DNA of 64,000 nt from CAZSDP01 sp964605665 (GTDB lineage Bacteria; Planctomycetota; UBA8108; UBA1146). Positions 42,981-51,683 of this stretch are shown here, piece by piece. The notes beneath the pieces are model-generated. The model was not told where the DNA came from, did not search any database, and saw only the letters and a list, made by a program, of their open reading frames with translations. The stretch is from assembly GCA_964605665.1 (NCBI GenBank), contig CAZSDP010000018.1, forward strand, positions 22,341 through 86,340, read 5' to 3'. Every line of letters begins with the position of its first letter. Within the stretch, counting starts at the first letter, position 1. Position numbers and translations under genes: made by a program.

Positions 42981-45863
42981 ATGACCACGCCCGAGAATCG
43001 AGATGACAATCTCTGGGACGACATGGGGAAGATCGGTTTCGAGAGCGGAGCTGAAGAGGAAGGTACCCCTGGAGTCGATCTCGCACGCCTTCCCGACGGC
43101 ACTGTCTTGGCCGGTCACCCCTATGCGAGATTCCTCCACCGCTTGGAGAAGCCCGGCCGGTATACCGGAGGCGAGCTCCACTCCGTCCGCAAGACCGACT
43201 TCGATCTCTCCATCGCGCTCGCTTTTCCTGATGTTTACGAAATTGGTATGAGCCATCTCGGATTTCGGATTTTGTACTCTCACTTAAATGAGATCAGCGG
43301 AGTTCGCGCCGAGCGTGTTTACGCCCCATGGATCGATCTCGAGAGAGAGCTCCGTCGGCGATCATTACCACTGGTGAGTCTCGAGAGTTGGACGTCTCTG
43401 AAAGAATTCGACTGCGTCGGTTTCTCTCTCCAGTATGAGCTCACCTTTTCAAACGTTCTCACTATGCTCGATTTGGGGGGTATCCCGATTCGGAGTGAGA
43501 ACCGCGCTGAAGATGATCCACTCATCATGGCTGGGGGGCCGGTGGCATTTCAGCCCGAGCCTCTCTCGCCATTCATCGATGCTTACTTGGTTGGCGACGG
43601 AGAAGGGTTCTTCCATCAGACCGTTCGGCGCTGGCGCGATCTCCGCGAGCAGGGTGTTTCTCGACGTGAGCGACTGATCGCCATTTCACAGTTACCGGGA
43701 ATCTATGTGCCCAGCCTCTACTCAACTGAAGTGGATGATCGAACTGGATTCACCGTGGTCGGTGCGCCCGTCGACAGTCGAGTGCCTGAGAAGGTCTCAC
43801 GAGCTCACGTCGAGAACATCGATGAGTATCCGTTTCCGTCGGAGTTCCCAGTTGCGAACACGGAAATCGTGTTCGACCGGGCGTCGATCGAGATCGCCCG
43901 CGGGTGCACTGAGGGCTGCAGATTCTGCCAAGCAGGTATGATCTACAGGCCGGTTCGGGAACGTTCTCCAGAGTCGATCGAATCAACCTTGGATCAGTCG
44001 ATCAAGTGCGGTGGATTCGACGAAGTGTCTTTGACCAGTTTGTCGACCGCGGATTACTCAGCAATTCAGCCTCTAGTCCAGAGGGTCATGCCGAAACTGA
44101 GAGATGGCGACATCTCGCTCAGTGTTTCATCTCTTCGTGCTTATGGGTTGTCGGACGAGATGCTCGAGGAAATCGGCTCGGTTCGAAACACTTCCCTGAC
44201 GTTTGCCCCGGAGGCGGGAAGTCAGAGGATGCGAGACGTCGTTTCTAAGAATGTCTCCGAGGAAGACATCGCAAAGAGCGCACATCGTATTTTCTCGCGC
44301 GGTTGGCAACGCATGAAGTTGTACTTCATGATCGGCTTACCGACAGAGGAGGACGAGGACGTCCTCGGCATTGCGGAGACTGGACGACGGATGCTGGGCA
44401 TTGCTCGCGAGTACGTCGCAAAGGGTCGAGCCAAGGTGACGGTGTCGGTATCGAGTCATGTACCGAAGCCTTTTACGCCATTCCAGTGGGCGGCGCAGGA
44501 TGACGTCCCCGAAATCGAGCGCAAGCACGACATTTTGCGAGAGGCGACCCGTTCGCAGGGATTGGTGCTGCGATGGCACGATCCGAGAACTTCGCACCTC
44601 GAGGGGATTCTCGGGCGAGGCGATCGAGCGCTCGGCGATGTGATCGAGGCAGCCTGGCGAAAGGGCTGTCGATTTGACGGTTGGTCAGATCGATTGCGTT
44701 TCGACCTTTGGATGGAGTCACTCGAAGAAGCCGAGATCGATCGATACAAGTATCTGCGTACGATCCCGGTCGACGCGCGATTGCCATGGGACCATATCGA
44801 CTGTGGAGTTGAGATGGAGTTCCTCGCCAAAGAGTATCGACGTGCGTTGAAGGACCGTAAGAGTCCACCCTGCGGGAAGCCCGCAAAGCAAATCGTGCAT
44901 CCGACCAATCTTGAAGATGCGCAGGAGTCTACGAAGCCGCTGGTTTGCTACCACTGCGGAATTGCTTGTGATCTGAAGCAGATGCGCGAAGAGCGGATCG
45001 ACTTCTTGACGACGCTAGATTCGCACCGCGTTGAAGGGGCCACCCGGGTCACTGAAGAGACATTGGAAGAGGTCCAGCAGGCGGCCAGCGCACGGCGGGA
45101 AGCGAAGCGTGGGAAGCCTAAGCTGCCACCGCGTCATTCAAATGAGCCGTCGGTCTATCACGCCTACCGATTCTGTTACACGAAGCTCGGTTTTGGGCGC
45201 TTTATCGGCCACCTGGACTTCGCACGACTCCTTCCGCGAGCTTTTAGACGCGCAGGCATCGAACTTGCCTACAGCCACGGTTTTCATCCCGTGCCCTTGG
45301 TTAGTTACGGCCCTCCTCTACGCCTTGGAGCGGCAGGCCTCGGTGAAGTCGTCGAAGTGAAATTGACAGATCCATGCCCAGTGGAGGAGATCACCCGCAG
45401 AGTCAATGAGACCCTGCCCGAAGGAGTCTGCCTACACAGTGGCTTCCCGGTTCCGCCCGGGGCACCGAAGCTCTCCAAAGGGGCGATGGTCGCAGAATCG
45501 GTGGTGCTCATTCCTCGGAGCGAAGTCGAGGCGCTGCCCGCTGAAGCGCTTTCGATGTTCGAGGCGTCGCAAGGTCTCTTCTTCGAGCGGCGTGACAAGA
45601 AAGGGCAGCCACGAACTGTCGATCTCGCACCGGGGATCGAACACGTCGCATGGCGGGAAGATCTTCCACCCGACGCTCGAAAGTGGATCACCGTCGATCA
45701 AGAGGAGTGTGTGCTCGGACTTCGGCTCGTTCTTCAGGGGCCAGAGATGGTGCGTCCAGAAGAGGTACTCTCTCTCCTCTTTGGGGGCCGAATCCCATCC
45801 CAGGCTCAGGTGATCCGTTGTCGATTACTCCCATTGTCGAAACATGGACTGGTGGAAGCCTGA
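42981..45863 (+). CDS. Fused radical SAM protein, TIGR03960 plus TIGR03936 (DUF2344)
   Basis: A 960-residue enzyme. ATG 42981 has GAGAGGG 8 bases upstream. Residues ~65-220 form a B12-binding-like Rossmann domain (FPDVYEIGMSHLGFRILY; IMAGGPVAFQPEP). The radical SAM core has CTEGCRFC, the CxxxCxxC that holds the 4Fe-4S cluster, followed by a complete barrel. From ~720 the DUF2344 domain begins (AYRFCYTKLGFGRFIGHLDFARLLPRAFRRAG, YSHGFHPVPLVSYGPPL), often a separate gene elsewhere. The family commonly lies near rplU or RNase G genes; not here. Reaction is unknown, perhaps RNA or protein modification. Confidence 0.9.
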   Translation: MTTPENRDDNLWDDMGKIGFESGAEEEGTPGVDLARLPDGTVLAGHPYARFLHRLEKPGRYTGGELHSVRKTDFDLSIALAFPDVYEIGMSHLGFRILYSHLNEISGVRAERVYAPWIDLERELRRRSLPLVSLESWTSLKEFDCVGFSLQYELTFSNVLTMLDLGGIPIRSENRAEDDPLIMAGGPVAFQPEPLSPFIDAYLVGDGEGFFHQTVRRWRDLREQGVSRRERLIAISQLPGIYVPSLYSTEVDDRTGFTVVGAPVDSRVPEKVSRAHVENIDEYPFPSEFPVANTEIVFDRASIEIARGCTEGCRFCQAGMIYRPVRERSPESIESTLDQSIKCGGFDEVSLTSLSTADYSAIQPLVQRVMPKLRDGDISLSVSSLRAYGLSDEMLEEIGSVRNTSLTFAPEAGSQRMRDVVSKNVSEEDIAKSAHRIFSRGWQRMKLYFMIGLPTEEDEDVLGIAETGRRMLGIAREYVAKGRAKVTVSVSSHVPKPFTPFQWAAQDDVPEIERKHDILREATRSQGLVLRWHDPRTSHLEGILGRGDRALGDVIEAAWRKGCRFDGWSDRLRFDLWMESLEEAEIDRYKYLRTIPVDARLPWDHIDCGVEMEFLAKEYRRALKDRKSPPCGKPAKQIVHPTNLEDAQESTKPLVCYHCGIACDLKQMREERIDFLTTLDSHRVEGATRVTEETLEEVQQAASARREAKRGKPKLPPRHSNEPSVYHAYRFCYTKLGFGRFIGHLDFARLLPRAFRRAGIELAYSHGFHPVPLVSYGPPLRLGAAGLGEVVEVKLTDPCPVEEITRRVNETLPEGVCLHSGFPVPPGAPKLSKGAMVAESVVLIPRSEVEALPAEALSMFEASQGLFFERRDKKGQPRTVDLAPGIEHVAWREDLPPDARKWITVDQEECVLGLRLVLQGPEMVRPEEVLSLLFGGRIPSQAQVIRCRLLPLSKHGLVEA

Positions 45864-45914
45864 TCGAGCATCTCTCTCTTTGAGGAGAGCTTGGCGAGCT
45901 GCAGGATGAAGATG

Positions 45915-45955
45915 AAGCGAGCCCTCATCCCGAGATCGGGTTGAGGGCTAGCTTC
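45915..45955. terminator. Long bidirectional hairpin between convergent genes
   Basis: AGCCCTCA (45920-45927) pairs with TGAGGGCT (45942-45949), with inner CCCGA/TCGGG and an outer GAAGC/GCTTC extension. It lies between the radical SAM gene (plus) and the ferredoxin gene (minus). It lacks a T-run. Confidence 0.65.
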
Positions 45956-45994
45956 GTGAATTGGAGTCCGATCGTCAGCAAGGTGCCGAGGCGA

Positions 45995-46228
45995 TTACTC
46001 TCCGTCTTCGCCGATCGCTTCGACCGGGCATTCCTCTAGCGCTTGGCGACAGAGCTCTTCTTCCTCTGGCGATTCTGGCTGCTTGTAGACGTAGGAGTAC
46101 CCTTCGTCTTCATTTGCCTGGAAATTGTCCGGAGCTGTCGTTCGGCAGAGGTCGCAGTCGATGCATTCATGATCGACATACCACTTACCAGCGATGTTGC
46201 TCTCTACTCGGTTTACGGGATCTGCCAT
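45995..46228 (-). CDS. Single-cluster [4Fe-4S] ferredoxin
   Basis: A 77-residue electron carrier. ATG 46228 has GAGGA upstream. Cluster ligands are Cys22, Cys25 and Cys28 (CIDCDLC) and Cys67 (ECPVEAI); Cys60 is extra and may form a disulfide, as in other monocluster ferredoxins. The charged, acidic surface is usual. The gene is alone on the minus strand with a strong promoter of its own; the redox partner is not in the window. Confidence 0.93.
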   Translation of the reverse strand: MADPVNRVESNIAGKWYVDHECIDCDLCRTTAPDNFQANEDEGYSYVYKQPESPEEEELCRQALEECPVEAIGEDGE

Positions 46229-46389
46229 GATGGTCAATTCCTCATTTCTCGGCCGATCGGCCGGCCTCATCAGGTTCATTCTATCGCCTGGCGAGGAGGT
46301 GTCGAAAGGGGTTTGCCCCCGGGTGTTCGCTGTCCTCGGCGAATCGGTTTCAGCGACTCCAACCGCGGTGAGAACAGACGGCATCGGGG

Positions 46390-46417
46390 AGTATAGATAG
46401 GGTCCGTTCGGTGTAAA
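46390..46417 (-). promoter_or_regulatory. Sigma70-like promoter for the ferredoxin gene
   Basis: On the minus strand TTTACA (46417-46412), a 16-base spacer and TATACT (46395-46390) are close to consensus. The 5' leader to the ferredoxin start would be about 155 bases. Confidence 0.65.
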
Positions 46418-46441
46418 CCCCTCCCGGGTACCAGGGCTCCG

Positions 46442-46455
46442 GTTCTCGCGAGAAC
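46442..46455. promoter_or_regulatory. Perfect 14-bp palindrome in a divergent intergenic region
   Basis: GTTCTCGCGAGAAC is a perfect palindrome, 25 bases upstream of the ferredoxin -35 element and 112 bases before the glycosyltransferase start. Its position between divergent genes suggests a regulator binding site; the regulator is not known. Confidence 0.45.
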
Positions 46456-46566
46456 GGCCTATTTCCGTTCCAGGCTGCAGAACCCCCTGAAATCGACCGA
46501 AACAGTATACGAGGGCCTTCCGAAGCAACCAGAGACTCCCGCCTTCGACGACACGAGGACGATGAA

Positions 46567-47775
46567 ATGCGGATTGCGATCGACGGATCACATTGGGCGA
46601 TTCCCGGTGGAATTCGGTCCTATCTAGAAAATCTACTGCCAGCATTACAGGCTGCGGCCCCGGAGACCGACCTACGAGTCTTGCTCCGCGGCGGAACCGC
46701 GTCCGCTGCCTCTTCCTTACCGAGTGGGGTCACCCCGGTGCCGATTCCGTGGCCGCGAAGAATCCTCGATCGACTCGAGAACCATCTTGGCTGCCCTCGT
46801 GTCGAATGGTTCGCGGGAGATGTCGACGTCGTTCATGGAGTGCATTTCTCGTTGCCGCGAGCAAGACGAGGCGTTTCCACGGTGCTGACGGTTCATGATG
46901 TCGCGTATCTTCGTCGACCTGATCTTTACGACGATGCCGCTGGGAATGACTATGGCTATCGCTACTTGCTTCGTCATTCGTTGAAAAGGGCTGATCGGGT
47001 GATCGCGATCTCGCACTCGACCCGGAGAGATCTGATCGAGTTGACCGAGTGTGATCCAGAGAAGATCTTCGTTATTCCCTTTGGCGTTGATCCGCGCTTC
47101 GATCGAGCGTCAACTTCAGAGCAGGAACAGGTGTGTCAGGAGATTGGGCTCGAGGGCGAGTTCGTGATTTATCCGATCGGCACCATCACTCCGCGAAAGA
47201 ACGTGGAGCGCACTCTTGCTGCTTTCGCGAAGGCGTTTCCCGATCGCTCTTGTCGCCCAACTTTGCTGCTGACGGGACCGGGACGCTTACCTGGGCAGAT
47301 CACGGCACTGATCGAAGAGCTTGGACTCTCGGAGTCTGTCCGCAGCCGTTCAGTGAAATACCCCGACGACCTGCGTGTCCTCTACAGCGCCGCTACCTTC
47401 GGCATTTATCCTTCTCTCTACGAGGGATTCGGCCTGCCACCCCTCGAAGCGATGGCGTGTGGACTCCCCATGCTGGTCGCGGACGCGACCAGTTGCCCTG
47501 AGGTCGTGGGGAATGCTGCTCTTATGGTGGATCCGGAGAGCTCAGACTCGCTCATCGACGGGATGCGACAACTTGGTCAAGATTCTTCACTTCGCAAAGA
47601 TTTGCGTTCTCGGGGACTCGAGAGAGTCTCCCACCGCGGCTTTGGTTGGGATCGGGTCGCGCGACAGGTCTTCGCGGTGTATCGCGATGATCGCCAGGCC
47701 TTTGCTGCTGAATCAGACCCCTTGGAACCGTTGAAAGAAACGGCCTCAGATCGTTCTCCTCAGGTGGTGAGCTGA
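46567..47775 (+). CDS. Group 1/family 4 glycosyltransferase
   Basis: A 402-residue GT-B enzyme. N-terminal Rossmann domain begins RIAIDGSHWAIPGGIRSYLENLLP, with the Gly-Gly-Ile acceptor loop; the C-terminal domain has YPIGTITPRKNVERTLAAFA and the donor motif SLYEGFGLPPLEAMACGLPM, with the E-x7-E pair. TVHDVAYLRRPD and HSLKRADRVIAISHSTRRDL resemble mannosyl- or rhamnosyltransferases of cell-surface glycan assembly. GAGGACGATGAA precedes the ATG. No sugar-pathway genes are adjacent, so the donor and acceptor are unknown. Confidence 0.9.
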   Translation: MRIAIDGSHWAIPGGIRSYLENLLPALQAAAPETDLRVLLRGGTASAASSLPSGVTPVPIPWPRRILDRLENHLGCPRVEWFAGDVDVVHGVHFSLPRARRGVSTVLTVHDVAYLRRPDLYDDAAGNDYGYRYLLRHSLKRADRVIAISHSTRRDLIELTECDPEKIFVIPFGVDPRFDRASTSEQEQVCQEIGLEGEFVIYPIGTITPRKNVERTLAAFAKAFPDRSCRPTLLLTGPGRLPGQITALIEELGLSESVRSRSVKYPDDLRVLYSAATFGIYPSLYEGFGLPPLEAMACGLPMLVADATSCPEVVGNAALMVDPESSDSLIDGMRQLGQDSSLRKDLRSRGLERVSHRGFGWDRVARQVFAVYRDDRQAFAAESDPLEPLKETASDRSPQVVS

Positions 47776-47980
47776 CAATTCTCGCTTGAGGATCGCCTTT
47801 GGGCTCTCTTCTGCTCCAGGCGGCGTGGTTCAATTCTGCTTCAATTTGCCATCAGATCACCCAGCATCGCTGGTTCAGTCGCGTTCGAACGTCTATCTTC
47901 CTCCCTCTTCATCGACCAGTTCTGGTCACCTCGACCGGGATCGATGACCCATTCGCTGATTCGAGTGTTTCGGAGGAGAG

Positions 47981-48838
47981 ATGACGAACACCCCAGAGAC
48001 GAAGTCGACCACGATCATCATCGCCCATAGCCCCGACTCTGATGATGCCTTCATGCACTACGCGATTGGCGAAGGAAAGGTCGATCCAGGGCCTTATCAC
48101 TTTGACCATGTGCTCGCAGACATCGAGACCCTCAACCGAGCCGCGGTCGAGGGTAAGTACGAGGTCTCGGCTCTTTCCATTCATGGGTATGCACATCTGA
48201 GAGATCGCTATGCGCTCTTGAACCATGGGGCGAGCATGGGTGAGAACTATGGACCAGTCGTGGTCGCTCGTGAGCCCGGAGATCGAGATTCTCTCGACGG
48301 GAAGACCGTGGCGATTCCTGGGGAGTGGACTAGCGCTGCTCTCGCCCTTCGACTTTGGAAGCCGGGAGTCAAGACCGTGGTGGTTCCCTTCGACCAGATC
48401 ATCGACGAAGTGTTGGCTGGAAGAGTCGATGCGGGAGCCGTGATCCACGAGGGGCAACTGACCTACCAAGACGAAGGTCTTCACAACATTGTCGATCTCG
48501 GGGTTTGGTGGGCTGAAGAAGAGGATGGACTTCCTCTCCCCTTGGGTGGCAATGCGATCCGCCGAGATCTTGGTGAAGAACGGATGCGAGAGGTCTCACA
48601 GATTCTTCGAGGGAGCATCGCCTATGCCCTCGAGCATCGCGAAGAAGCACTCGATTATGCTGAGGGGTATGGACGAGGCCTCGATCGCTCCCAAACCGAT
48701 CGGTTCGTGGGGATGTACGTCAATCAGCGAACGCTCGATTATGGAGACGACGGCCGCGAAGCGGTGCGCCGATTCTTGCGTCGTGGAGTGGAGGCCGGAT
48801 TGGTGCCCGATGGGCCCGATCCAGAGTTCATCGAGTAA
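47981..48838 (+). CDS. mqnD: 1,4-dihydroxy-6-naphthoate synthase-like protein (MqnD)
   Basis: A 285-residue enzyme of the futalosine route to menaquinone; MqnD converts cyclic dehypoxanthine futalosine to 1,4-dihydroxy-6-naphthoate. The family marks are IIIAHSPDSDDAFMHYAI at the start, YEVSALSIHGYAHL, LLNHGASMGENYGPVVVA, and LGVWW...GLPLPLGGNAIRRDLG. CGGAGGAGAG lies just before the ATG. The other menaquinone genes are outside the window. Confidence 0.9.
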   Translation: MTNTPETKSTTIIIAHSPDSDDAFMHYAIGEGKVDPGPYHFDHVLADIETLNRAAVEGKYEVSALSIHGYAHLRDRYALLNHGASMGENYGPVVVAREPGDRDSLDGKTVAIPGEWTSAALALRLWKPGVKTVVVPFDQIIDEVLAGRVDAGAVIHEGQLTYQDEGLHNIVDLGVWWAEEEDGLPLPLGGNAIRRDLGEERMREVSQILRGSIAYALEHREEALDYAEGYGRGLDRSQTDRFVGMYVNQRTLDYGDDGREAVRRFLRRGVEAGLVPDGPDPEFIE

Positions 48839-49109
48839 CTCTTCCGCTCGAACTTCGGATGAGGGGTCGCGTTCATCGTCGATATTCTGCTGCTCATGGT
48901 GGGAGGAGTCCCGCCGCGTGTCAGCAACTCCGGCTGCGGTAGCCGCCGCTGGAAACACGGTCTCTCCTTCGAGCCGCCCTGCTGTAACCTGTTTTGTATT
49001 AAGTGGTTGTTGACTCGTCGTCGGAGCGGCGCCGGTCGATCTGCTCTGTGGATGGGATCCTTCAATGGAGGGATCCGCTTCCCATTGCAGAAAGGTCGGA
49101 AGGTCTACG

Positions 49110-50555
49110 ATGTCCACTTCTCGGAGAGCGCAGAGCACCCCTCTTCACATCTTGCTTGTCGATAGCAACCGGCTCTTCTTGAGGACCTTGGAGCGAACCC
49201 TCTACTGCGACCAATATTTGATTCGAACTGCGCCGAGCGTTCTCGATGCGCTGACCGAGATCTCTCGCCACTCCATCGACTTGGTCATCAGTGAAACGCA
49301 CTTCCCTGGGTTGACCGGTTTTGATCTTGTCCGAAGGTTGCGGGAGGATTCTCGAACGCGCGAGCTTCCGGTCATTCTTGTCACCGATCGATGCGACGAC
49401 TCCGCGGTCGACAAGTTTCGAAAACTCGGAGTTGCGGGACTTCTCCTCAAACCAGTTCGACCGCAGATTGTTCGACAAAGAGTCAGGACGGTTCTCGAGA
49501 ATACTGCTCGCTTTGACCGCTCGGAAAAGCGGTCAACCGCCACAGCGCATGGTGATGGGGTCCTCGATTCGACCAGTTCTGTTGAGAACACTCGATCAGG
49601 ACTTCAAAAGAAGCTGAGCGCGAGGTATCGCAAAACACCTCAGCCTGCGATGGGTGAATCGATCGCAAAATTGCTGAAGTCGTCCGCTCGAATCGAGCGG
49701 AAAAAGAAGCGAGTGACTCCCCTTGCGGATCCGCGGATGCGGACGGTCAGAGTTCCGATCTTTCGGACTGCAGCCCAGAAGATCCTCAGTCAGCTATCTA
49801 ATCCAGACTCGACAATTCGCCAGATTGCTCAGCTCGTCGAGACCGATCCAGGCTTATCGACTTCTGTTCTCAAGGCGGTGAACTCGGCGTACTACGGATT
49901 GAAGAGCTCGGTCGGAAGTGTGACCGATGCGTGTGCGCTTCTCGGACTTCGAGATATCGGTTCAATTTGCCTCGGAGCGACGATCTCTGATTCACTGCTG
50001 GCTCGGGAGGATCGCCTCTCCAGGTCTTGCTGGAATCACTGTCTAGCGACGAGCTTCGCAGCCCGAGAGATCGGCGCTCGCGTGGAGTTGCCTCGTAGTA
50101 CCGACCCGGGGGTGGCTGGTCTTTTGAGTGGGGTGGGGATCTTGGCGACCGTACTCAGCCCCCAGATCGACCACTTTGAGATCAATGACATCGTTGCGGA
50201 GAAAACGGTGAGTTGGGCAGCAGCGGAGCGGGAAGTCCTCGGTTTTGACCATGCGGAATTGGGAGGAGCGATCGTTCGCCAATGGGGGCTCCCCACGTGG
50301 ATTGGTCGGGTGATCGAAGAGTCGGAAGATCCTGCCAGAGTCGGGCGGCCCGACGAGTGGGTGGTCGCGGTCGCGAGTTTCGCGGTTCAGAGTGAGCGAT
50401 CTGGAGAGTCGTTCCCTCGCCATCTTCAGCCAGAGGTTGCATTGAAAGAGCTTGCGGTCGTCAGACCCCATCTCTGGGCGCAGGTGGAGGATGCACTCCC
50501 CTCGATATGCAAGTCTGCGTGGGAGCAACCCGATCTCGCCACGACTGCTTGCTAG
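49110..50555 (+). CDS. Receiver-HDOD protein with a Glu in place of the phospho-Asp
   Basis: A 481-residue regulator. ATG 49110 is preferred because GAAGG is upstream; ATG 49065 is in frame. Residues ~11-130 form a response-regulator receiver domain, with Asp18 and Lys114 conserved but the acceptor site reads VISETHFPG, so Glu62 replaces the usual Asp. It should not be phosphorylated in the ordinary way and may mimic the active state. A basic linker (~130-200) leads to an HDOD domain (~205-400, ILSQLSNPDSTIRQIAQLVETDPGLSTSVLKAVNSAYYG). HDOD proteins relay signals through protein contacts. No kinase is adjacent. Confidence 0.88.
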   Translation: MSTSRRAQSTPLHILLVDSNRLFLRTLERTLYCDQYLIRTAPSVLDALTEISRHSIDLVISETHFPGLTGFDLVRRLREDSRTRELPVILVTDRCDDSAVDKFRKLGVAGLLLKPVRPQIVRQRVRTVLENTARFDRSEKRSTATAHGDGVLDSTSSVENTRSGLQKKLSARYRKTPQPAMGESIAKLLKSSARIERKKKRVTPLADPRMRTVRVPIFRTAAQKILSQLSNPDSTIRQIAQLVETDPGLSTSVLKAVNSAYYGLKSSVGSVTDACALLGLRDIGSICLGATISDSLLAREDRLSRSCWNHCLATSFAAREIGARVELPRSTDPGVAGLLSGVGILATVLSPQIDHFEINDIVAEKTVSWAAAEREVLGFDHAELGGAIVRQWGLPTWIGRVIEESEDPARVGRPDEWVVAVASFAVQSERSGESFPRHLQPEVALKELAVVRPHLWAQVEDALPSICKSAWEQPDLATTAC

Positions 50556-50591
50556 GAGTTCGCCGGTCGCAGAGCCAAGATCTGGAGCGAC

Positions 50592-51503
50592 TCAGAAGGT
50601 GATTGCTGCCCCGATGACGGGACCGGTGAACTGGAGATCGACGTCGGCGTCCGCATCTTCAATTTCTCCGTCCACCTCCAGTGAGATGCTTCGGTAGATC
50701 GCAAAGAGCTCAACGTGCGAAATCGGCTCCAAGAACACCCCTGCTTGCCAATCGACGTATCCCACTTCAAAACCCTCGACCTCTTCTAACGGTAGAAGCG
50801 AGAATTCACCTCCAACTCGAAGGGTGTCGGTGATCTTCACATCGCCGCGTGCTCCGACAACCGGAGCTGGGAACAACTCGTCGAGAGACTCCTGTTCGGT
50901 CGGAACATCCGGAGAGGAGAGGAATATGTCGAAGTCGAAAACGGTCGCACCGACGATCGCTCCGACTCGGAAGCGTTCGAGATTGATGAAGTCGAACCCG
51001 AGCGTTGCTTTGTAGACGAGGATGTCGAAATCGGTGTCGATGGCGCCGGTGAAGGTCGTATCGAGAAAGTCACCGGTAAAGGTACCAGAGGATGTCTGCT
51101 GGTATTCGAATCCGCTCAGTCGGAGTTCTAGTGGTGCGAGGCCGACCGTTGCTGACGCGAATACACCTGGCTTCGATCGATCCTGCCCCCCTTGATCCTC
51201 AAAATCGAAGTCTGAGCTGACGACGACACCTGGCGAAACCTCAGTGTTGGTGGTGACTCCTCCACCGATGGAGGTCTGTTGATAGCCGAGCGATCCAGAG
51301 GCATGAATCCCGTTCCAGGCGGAGTCCCCAGTCAAGGTGCAAGAGGTGGCCAGGAGCGGAAGTATGGCGAGTCCCAGGACGAGGGGGGAGTGCCAGTTGA
51401 GCAGGCTGAAGGAAGTGGCGAGATTTCGACGAGGTGTTTTCGATGCTCGGTCGCCAGATGAATGCGAGGGTCGGTCGCTAGTGAGTAGATCGGTGTTTTG
51501 CAT
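50592..51503 (-). CDS. Outer-membrane beta-barrel lipoprotein-like protein
   Basis: A 303-residue exported protein. ATG 51503 with AAGGGG upstream. The hydrophobic segment LVLGLAILPLLATSC ends in a lipobox-like LATSC. The mature part shows alternating hydrophobic and polar residues of about eight strands (LGYQQTSIGGGV, VFASATVGLAPLELRLSGF, LVYKATLGFDFINLERFRVG, VGGEFSLLPL) and ends in Phe (VIGAAITF), as outer-membrane barrels do. Acidic loops (DADADVD) could bind cations. Convergent with the HDOD gene. Confidence 0.78.
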   Translation of the reverse strand: MQNTDLLTSDRPSHSSGDRASKTPRRNLATSFSLLNWHSPLVLGLAILPLLATSCTLTGDSAWNGIHASGSLGYQQTSIGGGVTTNTEVSPGVVVSSDFDFEDQGGQDRSKPGVFASATVGLAPLELRLSGFEYQQTSSGTFTGDFLDTTFTGAIDTDFDILVYKATLGFDFINLERFRVGAIVGATVFDFDIFLSSPDVPTEQESLDELFPAPVVGARGDVKITDTLRVGGEFSLLPLEEVEGFEVGYVDWQAGVFLEPISHVELFAIYRSISLEVDGEIEDADADVDLQFTGPVIGAAITF

Positions 51504-51620
51504 GGTTCCCCTTTTCCGCGGAGATCCTACTCGGAGTCTCTGCGATAGGGGAGATCTCTGACTCAGTTTCAATCACTTCGGGTTCGGATGTCGAGCGATC
51601 GAGTTACCGAGCATCGAAAG

Positions 51621-51655
51621 ACGCGGTGACCCTCTCGCAAAGAGGCTCACCGCGT
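51621..51655 (-). terminator. Strong hairpin after the cohesin/dockerin-like gene
   Basis: ACGCGGTGA (51621-51629) and TCACCGCGT (51647-51655) pair perfectly, with an inner CCTCT-CGCAA-AGAGG stem. It begins 28 bases after the stop of the minus-strand gene. No clear T-run. Confidence 0.6.
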
Positions 51656-51683
51656 CCAGATGATTCGAGCTGAGTGACAATGT

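Noticed and set aside
48596..49138. 180-codon minus-strand frame over the end of mqnD and the spacer
   Set aside because: Mostly antisense to MqnD, with no family features; the spacer itself is only about 270 bases.
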